Positions 56,656-64,000 of a stretch of 64,000 nt of DNA are shown here, in pieces. Both the position numbers and the translations under genes were made by a program. Within the stretch, counting starts at the first letter, position 1. Every line of letters starts with the position of its first letter. The DNA lies in assembly GCF_001424165.1 (NCBI RefSeq), contig NZ_LMOJ01000001.1, positions 1,360,139 through 1,424,138 of the forward strand, written 5' to 3'. This DNA is from Massilia sp. Leaf139. Its GTDB lineage: Bacteria > Pseudomonadota > Gammaproteobacteria > Burkholderiales > Burkholderiaceae_D. The notes under the pieces were generated by a model. It did not search any database. It worked only from the letters and a program-made list of their open reading frames with translations, and was not told the origin of the DNA.

Positions 56656-57129
56656 ATGACCCTGCGCAACCTCCTCCCTTCCATCCTGATCGGCGCCGTC
56701 GCCAGCGCCCGCTCGATGACGCCCATGGCCACCATCGCGGCCGCGCGCCTCGCGCACCGCGAGACCTCGGGCGAGCTCTTCCTGCTCGACCGCCCGACCT
56801 TCAAATACGGCGCGCTAGCGATGGGCGTCGGCGAACTCCTGGGCGACAAGATGAAGAGCGCGCCCGACCGCACGGTCTTCCTCGGCCTGCTGGCGCGCGT
56901 GATGAGCGCGGGGATCGCCGGCGCGGCCCTGGCGCCGGAGGGCCGCGAACGGGACGGCGCGGTGGCGGCGGTGGCCACAGCGGTGCCGCTGGCGTATCTC
57001 ACGCTGGCCGGGCGCAAGCAGGCGATGGCGCGGATCGGGCAGACGCGCAGCGGCTTGATCGAAGATGCGCTGGTGGTGAGTGCGGGCGCCTTGATCGTGG
57101 CGCTGGCGACTAGCCGAGGCGGCGACTAG
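56656..57129 (+). CDS. DUF4126 family membrane protein
   Basis: 157 aa. Hydrophobic segments at the start (LLPSILIGAVASARSMTPM), middle (FLGLLARVMSAGIAGAALAP) and end (ALVVSAGALIVALATS) match the DUF4126 layout. Function unknown. It is divergent from the aromatic operon. A TACAAT about 35 bp upstream may be a -10 box. Confidence 0.8.
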   Translation: MTLRNLLPSILIGAVASARSMTPMATIAAARLAHRETSGELFLLDRPTFKYGALAMGVGELLGDKMKSAPDRTVFLGLLARVMSAGIAGAALAPEGRERDGAVAAVATAVPLAYLTLAGRKQAMARIGQTRSGLIEDALVVSAGALIVALATSRGGD

Positions 57130-57190
57130 GCGGGGCCGTACGGGGGCTGCTACACTTCCCCGTTTCAGATCCAATGCTCCTGCACCAACC

Positions 57191-57547
57191 ATGAAAAGCA
57201 GCGCTAAAGGCGGCCTCGTCTACTCCACCGAACACGGCCGCATGTGCCCGGGCTGCGGCCAGCCCCTCGCCGCGTGTACCTGCAAGGCCGACGCCGCTCC
57301 CAAGGGCGACGGCGTGGTACGCGTCTCGCGCCAGACCAAGGGACGGGGCGGCAAGTGCGTGACGGTGGTCAAGGGCCTGGCGCTGGGCGCCGCCGCGCTG
57401 GCCGCGCTGGGCAAGCAGCTGCGTACGGCCTGCGGCTCGGGCGGCACCGTGAAAGATGGCGTGATCGAGATCCAGGGCGACCATTGCGACCTGGTGATGG
57501 CGGCGCTGGCGCAACAGGGGCATCGACCGCAGCGGGCCGGCAGCTGA
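57191..57547 (+). CDS. yciH: translation initiation factor Sui1/YciH family
   Basis: 118-aa eIF1-like protein. After an N-terminal Cys pair region (CPGCGQPLAACTC), the Sui1 fold is recognised by VRVSRQTKGRGGKCVTVVKGL and GSGGTVKDGVIEIQGDH. Such bacterial SUI1 proteins bind the 30S subunit and affect initiation fidelity. The cysteine motif suggests bound zinc. Confidence 0.92.
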   Translation: MKSSAKGGLVYSTEHGRMCPGCGQPLAACTCKADAAPKGDGVVRVSRQTKGRGGKCVTVVKGLALGAAALAALGKQLRTACGSGGTVKDGVIEIQGDHCDLVMAALAQQGHRPQRAGS

Positions 57548-57640
57548 AGAAGGCAGGATTCGCAGGCTGAACTCATGCAGCCATCTCATCAATCAGGCCT
57601 TATTCAGTACTACTGTACATGAACCGCCGGCCCCATCGGC

Positions 57641-57847
57641 TTAGTCGATGGCACGTCGCCCGCAGCTGGTCAATACGCGGCAGATGACCGCCGCATCGAC
57701 GTCGCGGCTTTTCAGGTACTCGACGGCGCTGACGGTGCTGGCGCTGCGCTGCACCTTGAGGGCGCGCTCGACGGTGCACGCATCGTAGCGGACGCCTCCG
57801 TGGCTGGTATGCGAGGCGCGGCGGCGCTCGTTAAATGGTGCATCCAT
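57641..57847 (-). CDS. small hypothetical protein, 68 aa
   Basis: I do not recognise this protein. The start MDAPFNERRR is preferred because GGGATA sits before it and the upstream extension is poor. The body has three cysteines (YDACTVE, VICRVLTSCG) and no signal or membrane segment. It lies between the Sui1 gene and DUF3616. Short, but codon use is consistent with a gene. Confidence 0.5.
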   Translation of the reverse strand: MDAPFNERRRASHTSHGGVRYDACTVERALKVQRSASTVSAVEYLKSRDVDAAVICRVLTSCGRRAID

Positions 57848-57992
57848 GGTGGTATCCCGCTTGGTAAGGTTTGGAAAGCATGACGCAGCCTGCACCGGCA
57901 GCATGACAGCTTGATGACGCACGCTGCGTACAAGTTCCTCCGACAAGATCCTTTAACGAGCGGGCACAGGCAACATGCGCCCGGTCTGCCGC

Positions 57993-59150
57993 TCAGTCGG
58001 CCTTGTTTTTCTTGCGTCGCGGCAAGGCAAACACGTCGGCCAGCACCGTGCTCTCGCCGATCTGACGTCCCGGCGAAGCGGAATCGTAGACGACCAGCAA
58101 CTCGTCGCCGGCGCCGAGCTTGTCATCGAACAGCGTGATCCCTTCGGGATGGTCGACGCCCGCGCCGTAGGGCAGGTCGACCAGGTGTTCGAGCTGGCCC
58201 GCCGGCACCACCGCATCCCTGCCCGCCAGCACGCCGCCGGCCCAGCGGTACAGGCGCACCGGCCCGTCCAGATCCATGGTCGGCCCGGCGAGGATGAGCA
58301 AGTCGTCGCCCTGTACGCACAGGTCGCGGATACCGAGTCCGCCGAGGTCGAGGAAATGCTTGCGCAGCAGCGCCCCTTCGTCGTCCACCGGCCCCAGGCG
58401 CAGCCAACCCGCCTCGGCATCCTCGACCGGCGCGATGGCGATGATTGCCGCCCAGCCGCGCAGCACGGGCCCGCGCAGTCCCAGCAGCAACTGTTTGGCG
58501 GCCACCGCGATGCCTTCGATGTCGAAGCCGTTGTCCTTGCCGGGGATGGCGAGGAAGGGCCCGAAATGCGGGTCGTCCGCGAGCAGCGCGGTCAGCTCGT
58601 TGCCGTGTTCGTCGCCGCGCAGCATGGCCGCCGTGCGTTTCCGGTCCTTGCGCCCCGCCTCCCTGGCCAGCGTGTATTCGCCGGGCGCGCCCTCCTGTTC
58701 GGCGATGGGGATGCGTCCGATCAGGTAGCGGTTGCCGTCCTTGCTGACCGAGCAGAGGCGCTTGTGGGCCTTTTTCGTGCCGTCGTCCGCGCGCGGCTGC
58801 TTGCGGCGTAGGCTGTGCGAACCCGTCAGCCACAGGTACTTGCCGTCGCAGGCAAGGCCCTCGATGTCGGCCTCGTTGATGTCGTCCGCCGTCTCGCCGT
58901 GGGCCGGCAGCGGCAGCCGCAGGAAGTCATGCAGCGCAAACTGCCGGTGGTCGCGCGTGAAGCTGCTGCGGCCGGTGCTGTCTTTCTCTTCCAGGGTCAG
59001 GCGCTCCAGGCTGACCGTTTCGTCGTTCGCGAGCCAGAGCGTGCGTCCCATGCGCAGCACGACGGACAGGCCGTCGCGCAGCTCCTTCTGCGGCGTCAGG
59101 TTGTCGTGCTCGGGATGGAACTGGAGCAGAACGATATTCGTCGGGTGCAT
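57993..59150 (-). CDS. DUF3616 domain protein
   Basis: 385 aa with the DUF3616 layout: an N-terminal TLWLANDETVSLERL, then NEADIEGLACDGKYLWLTGSHS and a C-terminal DLPYGAGVDHPEGITLF stretch that recall beta-propeller sequences. No signal peptide. Function unknown. A strong AGGAG site lies 4-8 nt before the ATG. It is divergent from ppk1. Confidence 0.82.
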   Translation of the reverse strand: MHPTNIVLLQFHPEHDNLTPQKELRDGLSVVLRMGRTLWLANDETVSLERLTLEEKDSTGRSSFTRDHRQFALHDFLRLPLPAHGETADDINEADIEGLACDGKYLWLTGSHSLRRKQPRADDGTKKAHKRLCSVSKDGNRYLIGRIPIAEQEGAPGEYTLAREAGRKDRKRTAAMLRGDEHGNELTALLADDPHFGPFLAIPGKDNGFDIEGIAVAAKQLLLGLRGPVLRGWAAIIAIAPVEDAEAGWLRLGPVDDEGALLRKHFLDLGGLGIRDLCVQGDDLLILAGPTMDLDGPVRLYRWAGGVLAGRDAVVPAGQLEHLVDLPYGAGVDHPEGITLFDDKLGAGDELLVVYDSASPGRQIGESTVLADVFALPRRKKNKAD

Positions 59151-59308
59151 GCATTCTCCTCGGTTGTCGCTCGCAGCATACCGCCATTGCTGACCTCATG
59201 CGCGCCCGAATCGGTGCCGGTGGTAGGCTCACGGAGCAGCCGCCGCCGCGGGAGCGGGGCCGCATGTAACGTGCCTGTCATATTCGACAACCATACTGCT
59301 CTTTTCGC

Positions 59309-61456
59309 ATGACTCCGCGCCGCAAAATGGACAAGAAGGTGAAACACGACGAGGCGCCCCCGGCGCCCGTGCTCGATCGCGCCGCCCAGTTTCTGAACCG
59401 CGAACTCTCCCTGCTGGAATTCAACCGCCGCGTCCTGGCCCAGGCCGAGGACGAAGCGCTGCCGCTGCTGGAAAGGCTGCGCTTCCTGTGCATCGTCAGC
59501 ACCAATCTCGACGAATTCTTTGAAGTGCGGGTGGCCAGCCTGCTGGCCCAGCACACGATCGAGCGCAGCATGGACGGCATGCCGCACTCGCTCGCGGCCA
59601 CGCTGGCCCGCGCCAGCGAGGAATGCCGGCGCCTGATCGCGCGCCAGTATGCGCTGCTGAACCACGAGATCCTGCCGCGCCTGTCGGACAACGGCATCCA
59701 CATGCTGCGCCGCGGCGACCGCAACCCGGCCCAGCGCGCCTGGGTCAAGCAGTATTTCGACAAGGAGGTGCGGCCCCTGCTCACCCCGGTCGGACTCGAT
59801 CCGGCCCACCCCTTCCCGCGCGTGATCAACAAGAGCCTGAACTTCATCGTCGAGCTCTCCGGCAAGGACGCCTTCGGGCGCGGCACTGCGATCGCCATCA
59901 TGAAGGCGCCGCGCGTGTTGCCGCGCGTGATCCGCCTGCCCGACGAACTGTCGGAGCGGCCCGGCGCCTCCTACTGCCTGCTGTCTTCCGTGATCCAGGC
60001 CCACTTGCCCGACCTGTTCACCGGGCGCGAAGTGATCGCCTATTCGCAGTTCCGGGTCACCCGCAACAGCGACCTCTGGGTCGACGAGGAGGAGGTGAAA
60101 AACCTGCGCCAGGCCCTGCAAAGCGAGCTGCACACCCGACAGTACGGCTTCGCGGTGCGCCTCGAAGTGGGGCGAGGCTGTCCGGCCCACCTGTCGAACT
60201 TCCTGCGCGATCAGTTCTGCATCGACGACAGCCGCGTGTTCGCCGTCGACGGCCCGGTCAACATGGGGCGCCTGCTCGAAATCGTCAACAGCCACGCGCG
60301 CCCGGAACTGAAGTTCGCGCCCTTCACGCCGGGCTTTCCGGCCAAGCTCAATCCGCACGACATCTTCGGCACCCTGGCGCGCCAGGACGTGCTGCTGCAC
60401 CATCCTTTCCAGTCCTTCCAGCCGGTGGTCGACTTCATCCAGTCCGCCGCGACCGATCCGGCGGTGGTGGCGATCAAGCAGACCATCTACCGCGCGGGCA
60501 TGAATTCGGAGCTGATGGAAGCGCTGATCAGCGCTGCCCAGCGCGGCAAGGAAGTTACGGTCATCGTCGAACTGATGGCGCGCTTCGACGAGGAAGCCAA
60601 CATCAACTGGGCCGAGCGCCTGGAGGAAGCCGGCGCCCAGGTGGTGTACGGCGTGGTCGGCCTGAAAACCCACGCCAAGATGGCGCTGGTGCTGCGGCGC
60701 GAGGCGGCGGGCCTGCGCCCCTACGCCCACCTCGGCACCGGCAACTACAATCCCACCACGGCGCGCTTCTATTCCGACTTCGGCCTGCTCACGGCCGATG
60801 CCGGCATCACCGCCGACGTCAACGAGGTCTTCATCCACCTCACCAGCATGACCAAGCCCAAGCAGCTCGACTGCATGTGGCTGGCGCCCTTCACGCTGCA
60901 GAAGGAAATGGTGCGCGCGATCCGCCAGGAAGCGGCGATCGCGCGCGAAGGCAAACCGGGGCGCATCATCGCCAAGATGAATTCGCTGACCGACGAAACC
61001 GTGATCCGCGCGCTCTACGACGCCTCCGGCGACGGCGTGAAGATCGACCTGATCGTGCGCGGCGCCTGCTCGCTGCGACCGGGCGTGCCCGGGCTGTCGG
61101 CCAACATCCGGGTGCGCTCGATCGTCGGTCGCTTCCTCGAGCACACGCGGGTCTTCTACTTCCGCAACAACTTGAAGCACGACGTCTACCTGAGCAGCGC
61201 CGACTGGATGAACCGCAACCTGATGCGCCGCATCGAGGTGGCCTTCCCGGTCACTTCGCCGGGACTGAAGAAACGCCTGCTGCGCGAAGGCCTGCAACCC
61301 TACCTGAAGGACAACACCAGCGCCTGGGAGCTGGGCAGCGACGGCCAGTACCGGCGCCGCAAGCCGCGCTCGGGCCAGAAGCCCTGCAATGCCCAGGAGC
61401 TGCTGATGACGATGCTCGGCGCCGGCGCCCACGGCGACCCGGCGAAAGGAGAATAG
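59309..61456 (+). CDS. ppk1: polyphosphate kinase 1
   Basis: 715-aa membrane-associated enzyme that makes polyphosphate from ATP, reversibly. The N-terminal domain starts LNRELSLLEFNRRVLAQA. The first catalytic histidine (His455) is in LKTHAKMALV; the second is His612 in RFLEHTRVFYF. LGTGNYNPTTARFYSDFGLLT is also conserved. All four domains and normal length. A second ATG six codons in is possible. sixA follows 2 bp past the stop. Confidence 0.96.
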   Translation: MTPRRKMDKKVKHDEAPPAPVLDRAAQFLNRELSLLEFNRRVLAQAEDEALPLLERLRFLCIVSTNLDEFFEVRVASLLAQHTIERSMDGMPHSLAATLARASEECRRLIARQYALLNHEILPRLSDNGIHMLRRGDRNPAQRAWVKQYFDKEVRPLLTPVGLDPAHPFPRVINKSLNFIVELSGKDAFGRGTAIAIMKAPRVLPRVIRLPDELSERPGASYCLLSSVIQAHLPDLFTGREVIAYSQFRVTRNSDLWVDEEEVKNLRQALQSELHTRQYGFAVRLEVGRGCPAHLSNFLRDQFCIDDSRVFAVDGPVNMGRLLEIVNSHARPELKFAPFTPGFPAKLNPHDIFGTLARQDVLLHHPFQSFQPVVDFIQSAATDPAVVAIKQTIYRAGMNSELMEALISAAQRGKEVTVIVELMARFDEEANINWAERLEEAGAQVVYGVVGLKTHAKMALVLRREAAGLRPYAHLGTGNYNPTTARFYSDFGLLTADAGITADVNEVFIHLTSMTKPKQLDCMWLAPFTLQKEMVRAIRQEAAIAREGKPGRIIAKMNSLTDETVIRALYDASGDGVKIDLIVRGACSLRPGVPGLSANIRVRSIVGRFLEHTRVFYFRNNLKHDVYLSSADWMNRNLMRRIEVAFPVTSPGLKKRLLREGLQPYLKDNTSAWELGSDGQYRRRKPRSGQKPCNAQELLMTMLGAGAHGDPAKGE

Positions 61457-61458
61457 AC

Positions 61459-61920
61459 ATGGATCTGATCCTGTGGCGCCACGCCGAAGCGCAGGACGGC
61501 GAACCCGACGCCAAGCGCGCCCTCACCTCGAAGGGCAAGCGCCATGCGGCGCGCGTGGGCGCCTGGCTCGACCATCAATTGCCGGAGCAGTGCCGGGTGC
61601 TGGTCAGCCCCGCCGTTCGCTGTCTGCAGACCGCGGACGGGCTGGGTCGCCGGTACACCATCCACGAGGCCCTGAACACGGATTCCACGGCCGAGCGCAT
61701 GCTGGAAGCCTGCGGCTGGCCGAACCACCGTTTTCCCGCCCTCCTCATCGGGCACCAGCCGCTGCTGGGCGAGCTGGCGTCCCTGATCCTGGCCGGCACG
61801 GCGCAGCCCTGGAAGATCCGCAAGGCCGGCGTCTTCTGGATCAAGGGCTCGGACGCCGAGGACAGCGTGCCCTTTATCCGCCTGGCGGTCGGCCCGGAAC
61901 TGATCGGCAAGCTGCGCTGA
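61459..61920 (+). CDS. sixA: phosphohistidine phosphatase SixA
   Basis: 153-aa histidine phosphatase. The RHG-like signature LILWRHAEAQDGEPDA puts the catalytic histidine at residue 8, and the second His is in LLIGHQPLLGEL. AAGGAG precedes the ATG. SixA removes phosphate from phosphohistidine proteins in E. coli (PTS system); here, 2 bp after ppk1, it may act on phosphohistidine intermediates, but that is inference. Confidence 0.93.
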   Translation: MDLILWRHAEAQDGEPDAKRALTSKGKRHAARVGAWLDHQLPEQCRVLVSPAVRCLQTADGLGRRYTIHEALNTDSTAERMLEACGWPNHRFPALLIGHQPLLGELASLILAGTAQPWKIRKAGVFWIKGSDAEDSVPFIRLAVGPELIGKLR

Positions 61921-61944
61921 CGCGCTTGCCGCCGGGGACTTAGC

Positions 61945-63399
61945 TCAGGCTTCCCTGAACTGGAAGTTATGGCCGGCGTCTTCCCAGGCGGTGCATTCGC
62001 GTTCGAGCCAGAAGCGCATGGTCGGGTGGGTCTTTAGCCAGCCGGGCGCCAGCTCGACCTCGATGCGGCTCTTCATGCGCACCCGGAAGCCGTCGAGATC
62101 CTCGTCCACGCGCGCGTGCATGCAGGCCACGGCCAGGCGCAGGGCCAGCACCATGCGCGCCAGCGCCGGTTCGCCCAGGGCCTCGCGGATCTTGCGCAGG
62201 TTGCCTTTGTGGCCGAGCACCAGGGTCGCCATCAAGCGCTGCTCGCGGGTGGTGAAACCCGGCAGGTCGACGTGTTCGACCAGGTAGGCGCCGTGCTTGT
62301 GGGCGCCCGTGTGCGACACCGCCAGCCCGATCTCGTGCAGCATGCAGGCCCAGCCCAGGTAGTGGCGGCAGCTCTCGTCGGCCGCGCCCAGCTGGCCGTA
62401 GAGGCGCATCGCGATCGTCGCGGTGCGCCCCGCCCGTGCCGGGTCGACGCCGAAGCGCTCCATGCAGGCTACGATCGCGAGCTCGCGGCGGTCGTGCTGG
62501 CGCGAACGCAGCTCCAGATCCGACAGCGCTCCCAGGCGCAGGCCGGCGTTGATCGCCAGCACGCGCTCGATGCCGAATTCCTGCAGCACTCCCATCAGGA
62601 TGCTGACGCCGCCCAGCACGGCGACCACACGTTCGCGCTTCAGGCCCGGCAAATCGACCTGGTCGACGTGGCCGCAGGCGACCAGCGCATCGCGCAACGC
62701 GCCCAGGCCGGCCAGCGAGAGCGTGCCGTCGCCCAGCCCGCCGCGCGCGATCGCCTCGGCCATCGCGCGCATCGTGCCGGAGGAGCCGTAGACGGCGCTC
62801 CAGCCGCGCGCGCGGTAGGCGGCGGCCGCATCCTCGAAGGTGGCGCGCGCCATCGTGGTGGCGGCCTCGAAGCGGGCGTGGCCGATGCGGCCGTCGGCGA
62901 AGAAGCCCGAGGCCTGGGGCTGGGTGCCGATGCTGAAGGATTCGACCAACGCGATGCTGTCGCCGGTGCCCGCGACCACTTCGGTCGAGCCGCCGCCGAT
63001 GTCGATCACGAGGCGCTGCTGGCCGGGGTCGGCCAGGGCACGGGCCACGCCCATGTAGACCAGCCGGCCTTCTTCTTCCCCGGAGATGACTTCGATGGGG
63101 TAGCCGATCGCCTTTTCGGCCAGCGGCAGGAACTCGGGCGCATTGCGCGCCACGCGCAGCGTGTTGGTGCCGACCACGCGCACGCCGTCGAGGCGGAACT
63201 CCTGCAGGATCTGGGCGAAGCCGGACAGGCTGGCGAGCGCGGTGGCGATCGCGTCGGCCGTCAGGTTGCCGTCCGGGCCCAGACCGGCGGCCAGGCGCAC
63301 CGGGTCGCGCGCGGTGCGCACGATGCGGATGTCGCCGTCGACGGGTTCGCCGACGTGCAGGCGAAAACTGTTCGAACCGAGATCTACTGCTGCGAACAT
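61945..63399 (-). CDS. ppx: exopolyphosphatase (Ppx/GppA family)
   Basis: 484-aa actin-fold phosphatase that hydrolyses polyphosphate (and maybe pppGpp). DLGSNSFRLHVGE is at residue 5 and VIDIGGGSTEVVAG lies near 140, with EEEGRLVYMGV between. A C-terminal HD-like helical part follows (residues about 310-484, HYLGWACMLHEIGLAVSHTGAHKHG). Start chosen where similarity begins; an upstream extension is unlikely. Convergent with sixA and divergent from the CYTH gene. Confidence 0.93.
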   Translation of the reverse strand: MFAAVDLGSNSFRLHVGEPVDGDIRIVRTARDPVRLAAGLGPDGNLTADAIATALASLSGFAQILQEFRLDGVRVVGTNTLRVARNAPEFLPLAEKAIGYPIEVISGEEEGRLVYMGVARALADPGQQRLVIDIGGGSTEVVAGTGDSIALVESFSIGTQPQASGFFADGRIGHARFEAATTMARATFEDAAAAYRARGWSAVYGSSGTMRAMAEAIARGGLGDGTLSLAGLGALRDALVACGHVDQVDLPGLKRERVVAVLGGVSILMGVLQEFGIERVLAINAGLRLGALSDLELRSRQHDRRELAIVACMERFGVDPARAGRTATIAMRLYGQLGAADESCRHYLGWACMLHEIGLAVSHTGAHKHGAYLVEHVDLPGFTTREQRLMATLVLGHKGNLRKIREALGEPALARMVLALRLAVACMHARVDEDLDGFRVRMKSRIEVELAPGWLKTHPTMRFWLERECTAWEDAGHNFQFREA

Positions 63400-63531
63400 G
63401 GGTGATTCTTTCGTAAACGTGGTTGCCGAAGTATACAGGCGCGGGCGCGACAGCGGCGGCACGGATGGGGTAGGATGAAAGACTGCCATTCTATGCATCG
63501 CTTACGACGTAACCGGCCAAAAAGGATCGCC

Positions 63532-64000
63532 ATGGAAACCGAACTGAAACTGCAGGTGCCGCCCGCCCAGCTCGAGCGCATGCGCCAGCATCCGGTGCTC
63601 GCCGAACATGCCGCCGCGGGCCCGCAGGAACACCAGCTGACCGACACTTATTACGACACCGCCGGGCACGCGCTCTGGAAGCAGGGCCTCACGCTGCGCG
63701 TGCGCGAAAGCGCCGGCGCCTGGATCCAGACCGTCAAGACGGCGGCCGCCAGCTCGCCCGGCCTGCATGAACGGGGCGAATGGGAATGCGCCTTGCCGGA
63801 TGCTACGCCACAACCGGTACTGCTGGCGCGCCAGATCAAACAGGCCGCGCTGTCCGAAGCGCTGGCGCGCGCCGAGGCCGAGCAGCTGCTGCCGATCTTC
63901 CGCAACGTGACGCGCCGCACCACCTGGTCGCTGCGCTGGCCAGACGGCGACGAGGTCGAGTGCGCGCTCGACGCCGGGCGCATCGAGTCCGGCGTCCACA
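63532..64000 (+). CDS. CYTH-domain inorganic triphosphatase (partial at window end)
   Basis: The gene starts at an ATG after an AAAGGA site and runs off the window, giving 156 codons. The N-terminal METELKLQV carries the E-x-E-x-K motif of CYTH (triphosphate tunnel) enzymes, and TDTYYDTAGHALWKQGLTLRVR follows. Such proteins often continue into a CHAD domain that binds polyphosphate. Position beside ppx supports that. The 3' end is not visible. Confidence 0.88.
   Translation, partial: METELKLQVPPAQLERMRQHPVLAEHAAAGPQEHQLTDTYYDTAGHALWKQGLTLRVRESAGAWIQTVKTAAASSPGLHERGEWECALPDATPQPVLLARQIKQAALSEALARAEAEQLLPIFRNVTRRTTWSLRWPDGDEVECALDAGRIESGVH

Overview
The window is about 64 kb of a GC-rich, gene-dense bacterial chromosome. 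Gene content suggests a betaproteobacterium of the Oxalobacteraceae type, Massilia-like. The clues are a two-copy cyanophycin locus, a PaoABC aldehyde oxidoreductase, a CoA-dependent aminobenzoate/salicylate cluster, a ppk1/sixA/ppx/CYTH polyphosphate group and YegD, DUF2244, DUF3616 and DUF4126 proteins. This placement is inference from gene content; there is no rRNA or tRNA gene to confirm it. No phage, insertion sequence, integrase or CRISPR array was seen.

Layout. 0-5 kb: an ECF sigma/anti-sigma pair, a secreted prolyl oligopeptidase and an 11-repeat Sel1 protein. 5-9 kb: a zinc/manganese-type ABC uptake operon (small CxxC protein, outer-membrane barrel, binding protein, permease) that has no ATPase gene here. 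9-11.7 kb: a DnaQ-like exonuclease, a YegD-type Hsp70 and a DUF2244 protein. 11.7-20.7 kb: the cyanophycin island. One operon carries isoaspartyl peptidase, cyanophycinase and cyanophycin synthetase. It converges on a second operon carrying a haem-oxygenase-like redox protein and a second cyanophycin synthetase. 20.7-26 kb: a phosphofructokinase, an FAD monooxygenase, a small unknown protein and a TerC-CBS membrane protein. 26-30 kb: paoABC. 30-37 kb: a hybrid histidine kinase, a PKD-domain remnant, a purine permease, a hydroxyacid dehydrogenase and a universal stress protein. 37-43 kb: a branched-chain/aromatic-acid-type ABC transporter with a permease-ATPase fusion, a 3-hydroxyacyl-CoA dehydrogenase and a divergent binding protein. 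43-49 kb: NUDIX plus diguanylate cyclase, an efflux-adaptor fragment, a PhoD-like phosphatase and an M20 peptidase. 49-56.5 kb: a seven-gene CoA-thioester aromatic degradation operon. 56.5-64 kb: small proteins, DUF3616, and ppk1-sixA with ppx and a CYTH gene.

How the genes work together. The island makes cyanophycin (two synthetases) and degrades it: cyanophycinase releases beta-Asp-Arg and the isoaspartyl peptidase splits it. The same GTAAG-N6-CTTAC dyad, inside a 25-bp block conserved at 20 positions, lies upstream of both operons, which suggests a shared regulator. Polyphosphate synthesis (ppk1), hydrolysis (ppx) and a likely inorganic triphosphatase are clustered at the right end, so the window holds both nitrogen- and phosphate-storage functions. 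The 49-56.5 kb operon looks like 2-aminobenzoyl-CoA (or salicylyl-CoA) catabolism with its own MarR regulator and a RidA protein that could clear imine intermediates. The nearby liv-type transporter and 3-hydroxyacyl-CoA dehydrogenase may serve the same pathway.

The strongest leads for something undescribed are the haem-oxygenase-like protein co-directional with the second cyanophycin synthetase, and the shared upstream dyad.
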